The translations under genes were made by a program, and so were the position numbers. DNA of 64,000 bases. It comes from Prosthecobacter sp. GTDB taxonomy: Bacteria; Verrucomicrobiota; Verrucomicrobiia; Verrucomicrobiales; Verrucomicrobiaceae. The notes below the pieces were generated by a model. It worked only from the letters and a program-made list of their open reading frames with translations. It did not search any database and was not told where the DNA came from. Below, one piece after another: positions 17,227 through 25,664 of the stretch. Every line of letters begins with the position of its first letter. Position 1 is the first letter of the stretch. The stretch is from contig NZ_JAXMIH010000014.1 in assembly GCF_034366625.1 (NCBI RefSeq), forward strand, positions 124,001 to 188,000, written 5' to 3'.

Positions 17227-18312
17227 TCACGAGTTTTGGGCTGCCAGTTCCAGCACCCGCAGCGTATGCCGCACGTTGAGGTCCAGATCCAACGGCTGTT
17301 GTGTTTTGACCGGGCCTGCGTTGCCACGCACGCGCCAGTGGTTGATGCACATGCCCAGCGTGGCAAAGTCACGCGGATCATCAAGGACGTGACCATTGAC
17401 GCCAGGGTCGATCAGTTCACTGGCACCGTTGAAGGCGGTGGTGATGACGGGAATACCCGCAGCCAGCGCCTCGCTCACCACATTGGAGCATGGCTCGTAA
17501 ATCGGTAAAAAGGTGAGCACGTCGGCCGCGGCGTAGGCAGCTTCGACATCGGGCAGTGGCCCGGCCAGAATGACGTTCGGCGGCACCTTGCCGCGCATGC
17601 GATCCCGGGTGACGACGAGCAGTTTGAGCTTCGGGTCATCGCTGCGACCGGCCATGAACTTGAGCAGCCATGGCAGTCCTTTTCGATCCCAGCCGGAACC
17701 GACGAAGACGAGGACGAAATCATCGTCAGCGAGGCCGAAACGGCGACGTGCGCCGCCTCGATCCGCGTTTTGAAAACGCTTCACCTCCACACCATTGCGC
17801 ACGAGATGAACACGCTCCTGTGGAAAGGCGGGAAAGTGCTGCTCGATCTCACCGCGAACCATCTCTGAGTTCACGATGACATGCCTGGTGTTCGCTGAGT
17901 CAAAGGTGCGCGCTTCTAGCGCCATCATGTTGCGATGGAAGGCCCCCAGGCCGATGAGCGGCCGCTTCCACCACGGCGCGAACTGTTTGCGGCGCTCCAG
18001 CCATACACGATGCAGTCCATCGCCCGCGCGATACACGTCCTGCTTCAGCGTGCGCTCCAGGCTGAACACGCAGTCGAACTTCTCTTGCAGTAACGCTGCA
18101 TTCACACCTGCGGCGAAGCGTAACGGGCGTTCAGATCGTGATGCATCGACATTGATAGTGTGAAACTGCACACCCGCAGCCTGGCCCTGCCACTTTTCGG
18201 CAAACAGATGAGTCTCATGCCCCGCAGCGGTCAAAGCACCCAACAGGCGCTGCACATACAACTCCGCGCCTCCGGTGGCGGAGAACTGGCGGCGGATGAG
18301 AGCGAGCTTCAT
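17227..18312 (-). CDS. Family 4 glycosyltransferase (WaaG-like)
   Basis: The 361-residue GT-B fold enzyme has N-terminal RRQFSATGGAELYVQRLL and the C-terminal nucleotide-sugar site (VFVGSGWDRKGLPWLL, FLPIYEPCSNVVSEALAAGIPVITT). The E-x7-E motif is readable as EPCSNVVSE. It resembles lipopolysaccharide core glucosyltransferases such as WaaG, so it likely works on the inner face of the cytoplasmic membrane. The start at 18312 (MKLALIRR) is chosen because the longer frame runs through a palindromic repeat. The acceptor is unknown. Confidence 0.88.
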   Translation of the reverse strand: MKLALIRRQFSATGGAELYVQRLLGALTAAGHETHLFAEKWQGQAAGVQFHTINVDASRSERPLRFAAGVNAALLQEKFDCVFSLERTLKQDVYRAGDGLHRVWLERRKQFAPWWKRPLIGLGAFHRNMMALEARTFDSANTRHVIVNSEMVRGEIEQHFPAFPQERVHLVRNGVEVKRFQNADRGGARRRFGLADDDFVLVFVGSGWDRKGLPWLLKFMAGRSDDPKLKLLVVTRDRMRGKVPPNVILAGPLPDVEAAYAAADVLTFLPIYEPCSNVVSEALAAGIPVITTAFNGASELIDPGVNGHVLDDPRDFATLGMCINHWRVRGNAGPVKTQQPLDLDLNVRHTLRVLELAAQNS

Positions 18313-18320
18313 GCGGGAAA

Positions 18321-18371
18321 GTAGTGCAAGCGTCCCGCTTGCCAAGGGAGCAAGCGGGACGTTTGCGCTAC
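18321..18371. repeat. REP-like palindrome between hslO and the glycosyltransferase gene
   Basis: Two 22-base arms (18321-18342 and 18350-18371) match in 20 of 22 positions around a 7-base loop. The arms begin GTAGTGCAAGCG and end GTTTGCGCTAC. One end includes the hslO stop codon. It could be a transcript-stabilising or attenuating hairpin, or a transposed REP element. Confidence 0.7.
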
Positions 18372-19165
18372 GACTGTTTCTGCCGCCACTCTTCAAAACT
18401 TGTCTTCGCGGTGCGATAGACCGAACCACAACGCGGACAGGTGATCTGGGCGACGCCGTCTTCGAAAATATGATCAAGATCGTCCTTCGGCAGGCGCATG
18501 ATGATGGGCATCAGGCGCTCGATGGAGCAGCCGCAGTCAAAAACGTAGCCGCGGGTCTCCAGCAGCGTCAGATGCTCGGTCGTTTCGATTTCGAGCACAT
18601 TCTCCAGTGCCAGTTCGGAAAGCCAGATTTCGTCGCAGTCGGGTTCAGCGGAGATTTGTACGAACTCCTCATCGTCCAGGCGGAAAAAGCGGGTGAGACG
18701 CTGCTCGCTGGTGGTATAAAACTGCTCCACGGCCTTTAGCATGTCGCTGCCTTGGAATTCAATCATGCTCTGGCGCGGCTGATGATCCGGGCGCGTGGTT
18801 TGCGCTATGAACATCGCCTCGCCCTCCTGGCGCACGTCCTCGGTGAAAACGCGGCCTGTCACACGACCGGGCCGCGTGCTGCCGGTGACGAAGACATTCG
18901 CCCGCTGCGGTTCCTTCACATGGATCGTCCAGGCGCAGCTTTCATCTTGCGGTCGCGAGCAGAGATGCAGCGCCAGCGCGGCCAGGGCATCCTTGAGCAT
19001 CTGATCCAGCGGTTCGGCATTCTGCAAGGCATGCTGCATCAGATGCAGGTAGTAATCGAGATACAACGGGCTGAAACGGCCACGCACGAGCAAGGCGTTA
19101 CGCTTCCGCACAAAGTAGGAGCGGAGGTCCACCACGGAAAGGTCCGGTTCAAGCATCTGACTCAT
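18368..19165 (-). CDS. hslO: Hsp33-family redox-regulated chaperone
   Basis: This 265-residue protein carries the Hsp33 C-terminal zinc/redox switch: FDCGCSIER (CxC) and CPRCGSVYR (CxxC). Upstream is the Hsp33 fold (VFTEDVRQEGEA, YTTSEQ followed by FFRLDDEEFV). In the family, oxidation releases zinc and turns the protein into a cytoplasmic holdase. The gene stands upstream of the glycosyltransferase on the same strand, separated by a palindrome. Confidence 0.92.
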   Translation of the reverse strand: MSQMLEPDLSVVDLRSYFVRKRNALLVRGRFSPLYLDYYLHLMQHALQNAEPLDQMLKDALAALALHLCSRPQDESCAWTIHVKEPQRANVFVTGSTRPGRVTGRVFTEDVRQEGEAMFIAQTTRPDHQPRQSMIEFQGSDMLKAVEQFYTTSEQRLTRFFRLDDEEFVQISAEPDCDEIWLSELALENVLEIETTEHLTLLETRGYVFDCGCSIERLMPIIMRLPKDDLDHIFEDGVAQITCPRCGSVYRTAKTSFEEWRQKQS

Positions 19166-19212
19166 GGCACTGCTATCTCATTGGAAGCAGCCGCGTGCAA
19201 GTGGCTGGGGCG

Positions 19213-20079
19213 TCACTTCCCGGCCATGCCGCGAAACTTCTGCCGATAGGCGCTGGGCGTGGTGTCCATGACTTCGCGGAAGCGGCGGTTGAAGTTCGCG
19301 AGATTGCGATAGCCGCAGTCCATCGCGATGTCGGTGATGTTCGACACATCCTCCGCCAGCATGCCGCAGGCACGGCCAATGCGCACCTCGTTCACATACT
19401 GCGGCACCGTTTTGCCGGTGCGTGAATGGAAGAAGCGACTGAAGGCCCCAAGACTGAGATGGGCGAGCTTGGCGAGGCGTTCGCGGTCGATTTCCTCGGT
19501 CAAATGGGTGTGGATGAAGTCACACACACGTTCCATGCGCCCTTGGTCGGCGGATTCGAGCTTCGGCTCGAAGTTGGCGCTCGCCAACGGCTTCAAATCT
19601 TCCGACTTCGCCAGCACATCGAGAATCGCGAGCAGTTCGATCACACGCGCGAGACCGTCGCTCTGTGCGAGACGTTTCATGTGCTCGGCGATGATGTCAT
19701 GCGATGCTCCGCGCACCTCCAGACCGCGTGCAGCGCGTTGCAGCAGCCGTTTCACCGGTTCCATCTCCGGCAGCGCCATGAAATCGCGACCAAGGAAGGC
19801 TTCATCAAACCGCACGATGATCGCATGCACCTGCCGCGTTTTCGCCCCCGTGTCCTGATGCCACACATGCGGCAGATTGGAGCCAATGAGTACGATATCG
19901 CCATCGATGAGTGGTTTGATGCTGTCTCCCACCACTCGATGACCGCGACTCTCAATCGCCAGCGTGAGCTGATACTCGGGATGGAAATGCCAGCGCGTAC
20001 CGTAGTCCGGCCCACGCACCACCTCGCAGTGGAACGACTCCCACTGGCGTTTGGGTACTTTCTCGAAGACAGGCTTCAT
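19213..20079 (-). CDS. AraC-family transcriptional regulator with cupin sensor
   Basis: The 288-residue protein has an N-terminal cupin (GTRWHFHPEYQLTLAIES, LPHVWHQD) and a C-terminal AraC DNA-binding domain with two helix-turn-helices (LAHLSLGAFSRFFHSRTGKTVPQYV; NITDIAMDCGYRNLANFNRRFREVMDTTPSAYRQ). It probably responds to a sugar or related ligand. It lies downstream of prfB with a complex inverted repeat between, so cotranscription is uncertain. The target genes are not evident. Confidence 0.92.
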   Translation of the reverse strand: MKPVFEKVPKRQWESFHCEVVRGPDYGTRWHFHPEYQLTLAIESRGHRVVGDSIKPLIDGDIVLIGSNLPHVWHQDTGAKTRQVHAIIVRFDEAFLGRDFMALPEMEPVKRLLQRAARGLEVRGASHDIIAEHMKRLAQSDGLARVIELLAILDVLAKSEDLKPLASANFEPKLESADQGRMERVCDFIHTHLTEEIDRERLAKLAHLSLGAFSRFFHSRTGKTVPQYVNEVRIGRACGMLAEDVSNITDIAMDCGYRNLANFNRRFREVMDTTPSAYRQKFRGMAGK

Positions 20080-20085
20080 GGGGAA

Positions 20086-20172
20086 GTTTGCGCTGGTTGG
20101 CGGTTGTTGGCAGTGGTTTGCGATTGTTCAACCATTGCCAACGATAGCAAACAATCGCCAGCAACGGCAAAC
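20086..20172. repeat. Complex inverted repeat between prfB and the araC-type gene
   Basis: GTTTGC at 20086-20091 pairs with GCAAAC at 20167-20172. Inside, GCGATTGTT (20120-20128) pairs perfectly with AACAATCGC (20150-20158), with further GGTTGTTGGC-like internal copies. It is an intergenic palindrome unlike the others in the window. Confidence 0.65.
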
Positions 20173-20177
20173 CTCTT

Positions 20178-21327
20178 CTACACGTCTTCATCCTTGTCAT
20201 TGTCGCCGGCCTTCCGGCCGCGCAGCTTGGCTTCCATGAAGGCGTCGAGGTCGCCGTCCATCACGGCCTGGACGCTGCTGGTTTTTTCGCCAGTGCGGTG
20301 GTCTTTGACCATCTGGTAGGGCTGGAAGACATAGCTGCGAATCTGGCTGCCCCAGCCGATGTCGCTTTTCTCGCCGTACTGGCGGTCGATTTCGGCCTGA
20401 CGCTTGTCTTCCTCAATCTGGAAGAGCTTCGCCTTCAACATCGCCATCGCCTTGGCGCGGTTCTTGGGCTGGCTGCGTTCGATCTGGCAGGCGACGATGA
20501 CGCCGCTGGGAATGTGCGTGAGGCGCACGGCAGTTTCGACCTTGTTCACGTTCTGACCGCCTTTGCCGCCGGCACGGTAAGTATCCACGCGCAGGTCTTC
20601 ATCCCGCACGACGATGTCGATCTCTTCCTCGGAGTCCGGCGTGACATCAATCGAGGCAAAACTCGTGTGACGCTTCTTCGCCGCGTCGAAGGGCGAAATG
20701 CGCACGAGGCGATGCACGCCGCGCTCGGTTTGCAGGAATCCGAAGGCGTTTTCGCCGATGATTTCGAGCGTGGCGGAGCGTGTGCCGACATCGTCACCCG
20801 ATTCGTGGTCGATCAGCTCGACCTTGTAGCCACGGCGTTGGCACCAGCGTTGATACATGCGCATCAGCATGTCCGCCCAGTCACAGGCCTCCGTGCCACC
20901 GGCGCCAGAGTGGATGGTGATGAAGGCATTGCCACGATCAAACGGCCCGCTGAGAAGCTGGCTGAGTTCAAAGGCGCTCACATCGTCTTCGAGCTTCGTG
21001 TGCTCCTGATCAACTTCGCGCCAGGTGTCCATGTCGCCTGCTTCTTTCGCAAGGTCGATGAGCCCGTCGAAATCGGCGGCACGCAGCTCCAGTTCCTGAA
21101 GAGGTCCGATTTTCTTTTTGATGACATTCGTGCGGTCGATCGTCTTCCGCGCCGCATTCGCATCATCCCAGAAGCCGGGAGCGCCCATGCGGTCCTCCAG
21201 CATGGCCAGCTCGTCTTTTAATTTCGGGACGTCAAAGATACCTCCGGAGCTCGCCAAGACGGGCCTTCAGAGCGGCGGTGTCGAGGGATTGGAGGTCGGT
21301 GAGGATGGTCTTGCTGGTCTTTTCCAT
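20178..21327 (-). CDS. prfB: Peptide chain release factor 2 with programmed +1 frameshift
   Basis: The ATG at 21327 opens a 31-codon frame ([12 protein letters not shown]...ELRRYL) that ends at an in-frame TGA (21234-21232). A +1 shift at CTT continues as DVPKLKDEL for 351 more residues, giving 382 in all. The RF2 body has the UGA-reading SPF tripeptide ([16 protein letters not shown]) and the catalytic GGQ ([15 protein letters not shown]). The C-terminus has an acidic tail (GDNDKDEDV). It is divergent from recO with a 47-bp spacer. Confidence 0.96.
21231..21246 (-). promoter_or_regulatory. prfB: RF2 autoregulatory frameshift site
   Basis: Read on the minus strand, the site is CGGAGG-TAT-CTT-TGA-C: an internal Shine-Dalgarno, 3-nt spacer, CUU slippery codon, UGA stop and following C. 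This is the same arrangement as the Escherichia coli prfB site. When RF2 is scarce the ribosome shifts +1 and makes more RF2. Confidence 0.95.
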
Positions 21328-21374
21328 GCAGCGTAGATAGCGGCTGGGCGCGCGAGTTCAACGCCTTTGTCATC

Positions 21375-21920
21375 ATGGAAAAAACCGAGGCCATCCTCAT
21401 CGGACGCACGCGTTACGCGGAGTCGAGCCTCATCGTGCAGTGGTGCTCGCCCGAGATCGGTCTGTTCAGAACGATGGCCAAGGGCGCACTGCGGCCCAAA
21501 TCGCCGCTCAATGGCGTGCTGGACCTCTTCGTCTCCGCCGAACTGCGCTTCGTGCGCAGCAAGTCCGGCGACCTGCACACGCTGGCCGAGGCACGCTGGA
21601 CGAATCCACGCCTCGGCCTGCGCGAAAGCTACGGGCGCGTGCTCGCCGCCACCTACGTCGTCAAATTGATCACCCTCGTCGCCGAAACCGGCTCACCAAT
21701 CCCGGAGATTCACGAACTGCTCGTCAAAGCGCTCGACTACCTCGCGGCGAAAGACCCCGTGCCCGCCCTGATCACACGCTTCGAACAACGCCTCGGCGAA
21801 ATCCTCGGCATCATCCCCGAAGGTGAAACCGGCATGGCCGCCGCAGCGATTGAAGACAGTTTTCATCGCAAACTGCCCGTGCAGCGACGGCAGTTGGTGG
21901 ATTGGATGGCGAAGCATTGA
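21375..21920 (+). CDS. recO: DNA repair protein RecO (short form)
   Basis: The 181-residue protein has the RecO N-terminal OB fold (EKTEAILIGRTRYAESSLIV, GLFRTMAKGALRPKSPLNGVLDLF) and the helical domain. It is shorter than the usual ~240-residue RecO and shows no Cys4 zinc finger; the C-terminal part after the helical core seems missing. It helps RecR load RecA on SSB-coated DNA. The gene is divergent from prfB and convergent with glutathione peroxidase, with a REP-like element at its 3' side. Confidence 0.88.
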   Translation: MEKTEAILIGRTRYAESSLIVQWCSPEIGLFRTMAKGALRPKSPLNGVLDLFVSAELRFVRSKSGDLHTLAEARWTNPRLGLRESYGRVLAATYVVKLITLVAETGSPIPEIHELLVKALDYLAAKDPVPALITRFEQRLGEILGIIPEGETGMAAAAIEDSFHRKLPVQRRQLVDWMAKH

Positions 21921-21923
21921 GCC

Positions 21924-21997
21924 GTAGCCGCATTCGCCAGAATGCGAAAGCCGCTCCCGCAAATACGCGCCATCCACGCTCTGGCGAGCGTGGCTAC
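21924..21997. repeat. Nested REP-like element between recO and the peroxidase gene
   Basis: Outer GTAGCC (21924-21929) and GGCTAC (21992-21997) enclose two perfect hairpins: GCATTC-GCCA-GAATGC (21930-21945) and CCACGCTC-TGGC-GAGCGTGG (21974-21993). The peroxidase stop codon lies in the last arm. Lying between convergent genes, it may terminate transcription in both directions. Confidence 0.75.
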
Positions 21998-22518
21998 TTC
22001 AGCGCCGCCTCAATCGCCGCCAGCAACTCCGGCGAATCCGGCTCCACATCGGAACCGAAGCGCTTCAAGACCTTGCCATCCTTGCCGACAAGGAACTTTT
22101 CAAAGTTCCAACCCACCTCGGCACCAGCACCGGATTGCAGGGCGGCGTAGAGCGGGTGCTTGGCATCGCCTTTGATGGCGACCTTGGAGAACATCGGGAA
22201 GGTCACCTTGTAGTTCTCGGTGCAGAAGGTCTTGATGACCGCCTCGCTGCCGGGCTCCTGGCCGCCGAAGTCGTTGCAGGGGAAACCGAGCACGGCCACG
22301 CCCTTCTCTGCCATCTTCTCATGCAAGGCCTGCAAACCAGCATACTGCCCGGTGTAACCGCACTCGGAAGCGACATTGACGATGAGCATTACCTTGCCGG
22401 CATAAGCTTTGAGCGTGGTGTCCTTGCCTTCGATGTCTTTGACCGCGATGTCGTGAACGTTGGAATCGGCGGCGAAGGCGACGAAAGTCATCAGGAGCGA
22501 GAGGAGAAGGTGTTTCAT
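21994..22518 (-). CDS. Glutathione peroxidase family protein, exported
   Basis: The 174-residue protein begins with a signal peptide (MKHLLLSLLMTFVAFAA). The thioredoxin-fold GPx motifs are NVASECGYTGQY (peroxidatic Cys, codon TGC, not selenocysteine), GFPCNDFGGQEPG and WNFEKFLV, giving the usual Cys-Gln-Trp-Asn set. The second conserved cysteine suggests thioredoxin as reductant. It likely acts in the periplasm on peroxides. Confidence 0.93.
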   Translation of the reverse strand: MKHLLLSLLMTFVAFAADSNVHDIAVKDIEGKDTTLKAYAGKVMLIVNVASECGYTGQYAGLQALHEKMAEKGVAVLGFPCNDFGGQEPGSEAVIKTFCTENYKVTFPMFSKVAIKGDAKHPLYAALQSGAGAEVGWNFEKFLVGKDGKVLKRFGSDVEPDSPELLAAIEAALK

Positions 22519-22558
22519 GGCGGTGAAGGAACGCGTAAGCGCCCGGCTTGGTTTCAGC

Positions 22559-23281
22559 TCATTCTTCCACCATGCTCAGGAAGATGTCCTCCAGGCGCTG
22601 GCCACGCTGCTCATGCTGCGCACGCAGTTCCGCCAAGGTGCCGAGGGCGATGAGTTTGCCGTGGTGGATGATGCCAATGCGGTCGGCGAGTTCCTCTGCG
22701 ATGTTGAGCAGATGCGTGCTCATGAGCACCGTCGTGCCGCTCTGGCTGCGTTCCTTGATCTCGCGCTTCACGGTGCGGGCATGGATGGGATCAAGGCCGA
22801 CCATCGGCTCGTCGATCACAAAGACCTTCGGGTCATGCAGCAACGCGCTGGCGATGGCGAGACGCTGGCGCGTGCCGTGGCTGAGGTTCTCGATGCGCTG
22901 CCGGGTGTGCTCGTGGAGGGCGAACTTGGTGAACAACGCGTTCGTTTGTGCCGCCGCATGCGCGTGGTCCATCTCAAACAACTCGGCGATGAACTCCATG
23001 AACTCGACGGGCGTGAGCTTCTCATAAAACACCGCCACGTCCGGCACATAACCGAGCAGCGTCTTCGCCTGCATCGCCTCCAGTTGCACATCGTGCCCGC
23101 AGAGCCGCACACGGCCGGCATCGGGCTTCACCAGGCCAGTGAGCAGTTTCATGGCGGTGGTTTTTCCAGCGCCATTCGGACCGAGGAAGGCAAACAGCTC
23201 GCCTGGCTGGATCGTAAGGTTCAAACCGTCGAGCGCCCGCAGGTCGCCGTAGTTCATCGTGAGGTTCTCGATCTCGATCAT
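22559..23281 (-). CDS. ABC transporter ATP-binding protein
   Basis: This 240-residue ATPase has GPNGAGKTTAMKLLTG (Walker A), LSHGTRQRLAIA (signature), VFVIDEPMVGLDP (Walker B) and MSTHLL (H-loop). It groups by eye with exporter-type CcmA/NatA ATPases. Its permease is not in the window; the neighbour upstream is a membrane-anchored protein ending 18 bp before this start, so the two probably form an operon with an unknown substrate. Confidence 0.92.
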   Translation of the reverse strand: MIEIENLTMNYGDLRALDGLNLTIQPGELFAFLGPNGAGKTTAMKLLTGLVKPDAGRVRLCGHDVQLEAMQAKTLLGYVPDVAVFYEKLTPVEFMEFIAELFEMDHAHAAAQTNALFTKFALHEHTRQRIENLSHGTRQRLAIASALLHDPKVFVIDEPMVGLDPIHARTVKREIKERSQSGTTVLMSTHLLNIAEELADRIGIIHHGKLIALGTLAELRAQHEQRGQRLEDIFLSMVEE

Positions 23282-23299
23282 GGTAAAAACAGGTTCAAA

Positions 23300-24082
23300 T
23301 CAGCGCGCTCCATCCTGCAGACCATGGATCGTCGGTTCCAGCAGCGAATAACCGTCCGGCAGGTCGATGCGTGCCAGTTCACCGGCCTCGGTGAAGATCA
23401 TTTTCATCTCATGCTGGCCAAAAATCGCCAGCGTGAGCACAAAGCACTTCCGCTCCCGGCCTGCGAGCATCATCAGCCCCTCACGTGCCTGCAACTGTGT
23501 CGCGCCCGGTTGCGTGGCAGTTTTCGGCACACCGGCCCCGAGCAGCGAGAGCATGGACAGCGCGCCGTCTGTGCCGGAACCGAGGAGCAGCTTCACGTCC
23601 TGCGAATTGATGACCACGCGCTTCCCCTGCTTCACGACAACTTCGGGCGCGGACTCGTTTTCATTCCAAACCATCTTCAAGCTGGCCTCGCGCTGCGGAA
23701 ACTGCGCTTCGAGCTTCAGATGCTGCCAGCGCTCGGCATCGGCGAGAATGCAGCCCACGGCCCACACCGCCACGATGCGAGGGCGATCCAGTTCATCCGG
23801 CTGTTCCACCACACCACGGGCGAGCAAGTCATAGACAGTCGCATGGTTGGGTTTGACGCGGCGGTCGATCTGAAAACTGGCGTGGCCGATCCTCTCGCGA
23901 TGATGGTAGAGATGCAGGTTGCTGCCGAAGGACTCCGACTGCCGCAAAAACAGATCCACCACCATGCGCGGCGGCACGATGGCAAAACGGGACGCCTCAG
24001 GAAAATAGACGTCACGCACCAGCAGTCCGGACATCACCGCCCAGAAAAGCACCGCGAGAATTGCCGCCGCACGCCAGATCAT
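23300..24082 (-). CDS. Membrane-anchored protein of unknown function
   Basis: The 260-residue protein has one N-terminal membrane segment (AAAILAVLFWAVMSGLLV) followed by a periplasmic domain with mixed strands (LHLYHHRERIGHASFQIDRR, FVLTLAIFGQHEMKMIFTEAG). I do not recognise a family. ATG at 24082 is preferred because the frame further upstream overlaps the divergent sulfatase gene. It lies just upstream of an ABC ATPase gene and may be part of that transport system. Confidence 0.7.
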   Translation of the reverse strand: MIWRAAAILAVLFWAVMSGLLVRDVYFPEASRFAIVPPRMVVDLFLRQSESFGSNLHLYHHRERIGHASFQIDRRVKPNHATVYDLLARGVVEQPDELDRPRIVAVWAVGCILADAERWQHLKLEAQFPQREASLKMVWNENESAPEVVVKQGKRVVINSQDVKLLLGSGTDGALSMLSLLGAGVPKTATQPGATQLQAREGLMMLAGRERKCFVLTLAIFGQHEMKMIFTEAGELARIDLPDGYSLLEPTIHGLQDGAR

Positions 24083-24182
24083 TGCCGGATTCTTGTCAGG
24101 AAACGCCTGTCGTGGCAAGCACTGCGGCATTTCGGTGCAAAACTTTCTCGCCAGCATGCGCTGGCTTTGCCACGATGCGGGC

Positions 24183-25640
24183 ATGCGCCTGCTGTTTGCC
24201 CTGATTCTCGTCACACTCACCATTTCCGCCGCCGGACAACGGCCGCCGAATGTCGTGCTCATTCTCGCTGACGATCTCGGTTACGCCGATCTCGGCTGCT
24301 TCGGCGCTGAGAAGATCAAGACGCCTCATCTGGATCGACTGGCGGCGGAGGGGACGAAGTTCACGAGTTTTTATGTGGCGCAGGCCGTGTGCAGCGCGTC
24401 ACGCGCGGCGTTGATGACGGGATGCTACGCAAACCGGGTCGGCATGCAGGGTGCTTTGAACCACACGAGCAAGGAGGGCATCCATCCCGATGAGCTGCTG
24501 CTGCCTGAGATGTGCAAAGCAGCGGGCTACACCACCGGCATGTTCGGCAAATGGCACCTTGGCACGTATCCGATGTTCAACCCGCTGCGGCATGGCTTCG
24601 ATGAATTTCTCGGCATCCCGTATTCGAACGACAACAGCAAGTTCCACCCCTCGCTGGCCAAGGAGATGCCGCCCCTGCCCTTTTACGACGGCCTGAAGGT
24701 CATCGAGACTGATCCTGATCAAAGCCAGTTCACCCGCCGCTTCACCGAGCGGGCGACGAGTTTCATCGAGCGCAACAAAGGCCGCCCCTTCTTCCTCTAC
24801 CTGCCGCACGTCATGCCGCATGTGCCGATCTTTGCCTCCGACGCGTTTCGCGGGAAATCCGCCGCTGGTTTGTATGGCGATGTCGTGGAGGAGCTCGACT
24901 GGTCGGTGGGCCAGATTCTGGATGCGATCAAACGTTGCGGCATCGAGCGCGACACACTGGTGATCTTCTTTTCCGACAACGGCCCCTTCCTCAGCTACGG
25001 CAATCACGCTGGCAGCGCGAAGCCGTTGCGCGAGGGCAAGCTGACGACGTTCGAGGGTGGTGTGCGCGTTCCCTTCATCGCCCGCTGGCCGGACCGGGTG
25101 CCGAAAGGCGGCACGTGCGATGAGCCGGTCATGGAAATCGACCTGCTGCCCACTTTGGCGGCTCTGACCGGCGCGAAGCTGCCGGAGAAGAAGATCGACG
25201 GCCAGAACGTGCTTGATCTGCTCGAAGGCAAAGCAGGCGCGAAATCACCGCATGAAGCGCTGGTGTTTTACGGCGGCAGCGAGCTGCAGGCGGTGCGCAG
25301 CGGCGAGTGGAAGCTGCATTTCCCGCATCCTTACATCACCGTCGATGGTGAACCAGGCCGCGATGGCAAACCCGCGAAATTTGGACAGATGAAACCGAAG
25401 TCGATCACGCAAAGCGGCGTCGAGGGCATCGCGTCACGGCATGGCTATCGCGTGGAAAAGATTGGCTTGTCGTTGTTCAATTTGAAGGGCGATCCGGGCG
25501 AGACACGCGATGTGGCGAAGGAGCAGCCGGAGATCGTGGAGCGATTGCAAAAACTGGCGGAGCCGATGCGGAAGGAGCTGGGAGATGCGCTGCTGAAAGT
25601 GAAGGGCACCGAAAACCGACCGCTGGGGATGGCTCCGTGA
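24183..25640 (+). CDS. Secreted sulfatase 1 (formylglycine type)
   Basis: This 485-residue sulfatase has a signal peptide (MRLLFALILVTLTISAAG), metal-site NVVLILADDLGYADLG, and the modification signature CSASR within AVCSASRAALMTGCYANRVG, whose Cys is converted to formylglycine. GKWHLG and SDNGPF are also present. It should hydrolyse sulfate esters on polysaccharides or lipids outside the cytoplasm. The start at 24183 is set by the signal peptide. It is divergent from the unknown membrane protein with a 100-bp spacer. Confidence 0.94.
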   Translation: MRLLFALILVTLTISAAGQRPPNVVLILADDLGYADLGCFGAEKIKTPHLDRLAAEGTKFTSFYVAQAVCSASRAALMTGCYANRVGMQGALNHTSKEGIHPDELLLPEMCKAAGYTTGMFGKWHLGTYPMFNPLRHGFDEFLGIPYSNDNSKFHPSLAKEMPPLPFYDGLKVIETDPDQSQFTRRFTERATSFIERNKGRPFFLYLPHVMPHVPIFASDAFRGKSAAGLYGDVVEELDWSVGQILDAIKRCGIERDTLVIFFSDNGPFLSYGNHAGSAKPLREGKLTTFEGGVRVPFIARWPDRVPKGGTCDEPVMEIDLLPTLAALTGAKLPEKKIDGQNVLDLLEGKAGAKSPHEALVFYGGSELQAVRSGEWKLHFPHPYITVDGEPGRDGKPAKFGQMKPKSITQSGVEGIASRHGYRVEKIGLSLFNLKGDPGETRDVAKEQPEIVERLQKLAEPMRKELGDALLKVKGTENRPLGMAP

Positions 25641-25664
25641 GCCTGAACGAGCCAAAGCTCGGGA

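Noticed and set aside
18313-18477. N-terminal extension of the glycosyltransferase
   Set aside because: The added residues are encoded by the REP-like palindrome and the hslO 3' end; the Rossmann start MKLALIRR at 18312 is the natural N-terminus.
20178-21327. Frameshifted prfB pseudogene
   Set aside because: The in-frame stop sits in a perfect programmed frameshift context and the rest of the protein is intact.
21994-22518. Possible selenocysteine in the glutathione peroxidase
   Set aside because: The catalytic codon is TGC (cysteine), not TGA, and no SECIS-like need arises.
22460-24271. Long open frame on the plus strand (about 600 codons)
   Set aside because: It is antisense to the ABC ATPase and membrane-protein genes, which have clear motifs. 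Its translation is His/Arg/Leu-rich without domains, as expected for a GC-rich shadow frame.
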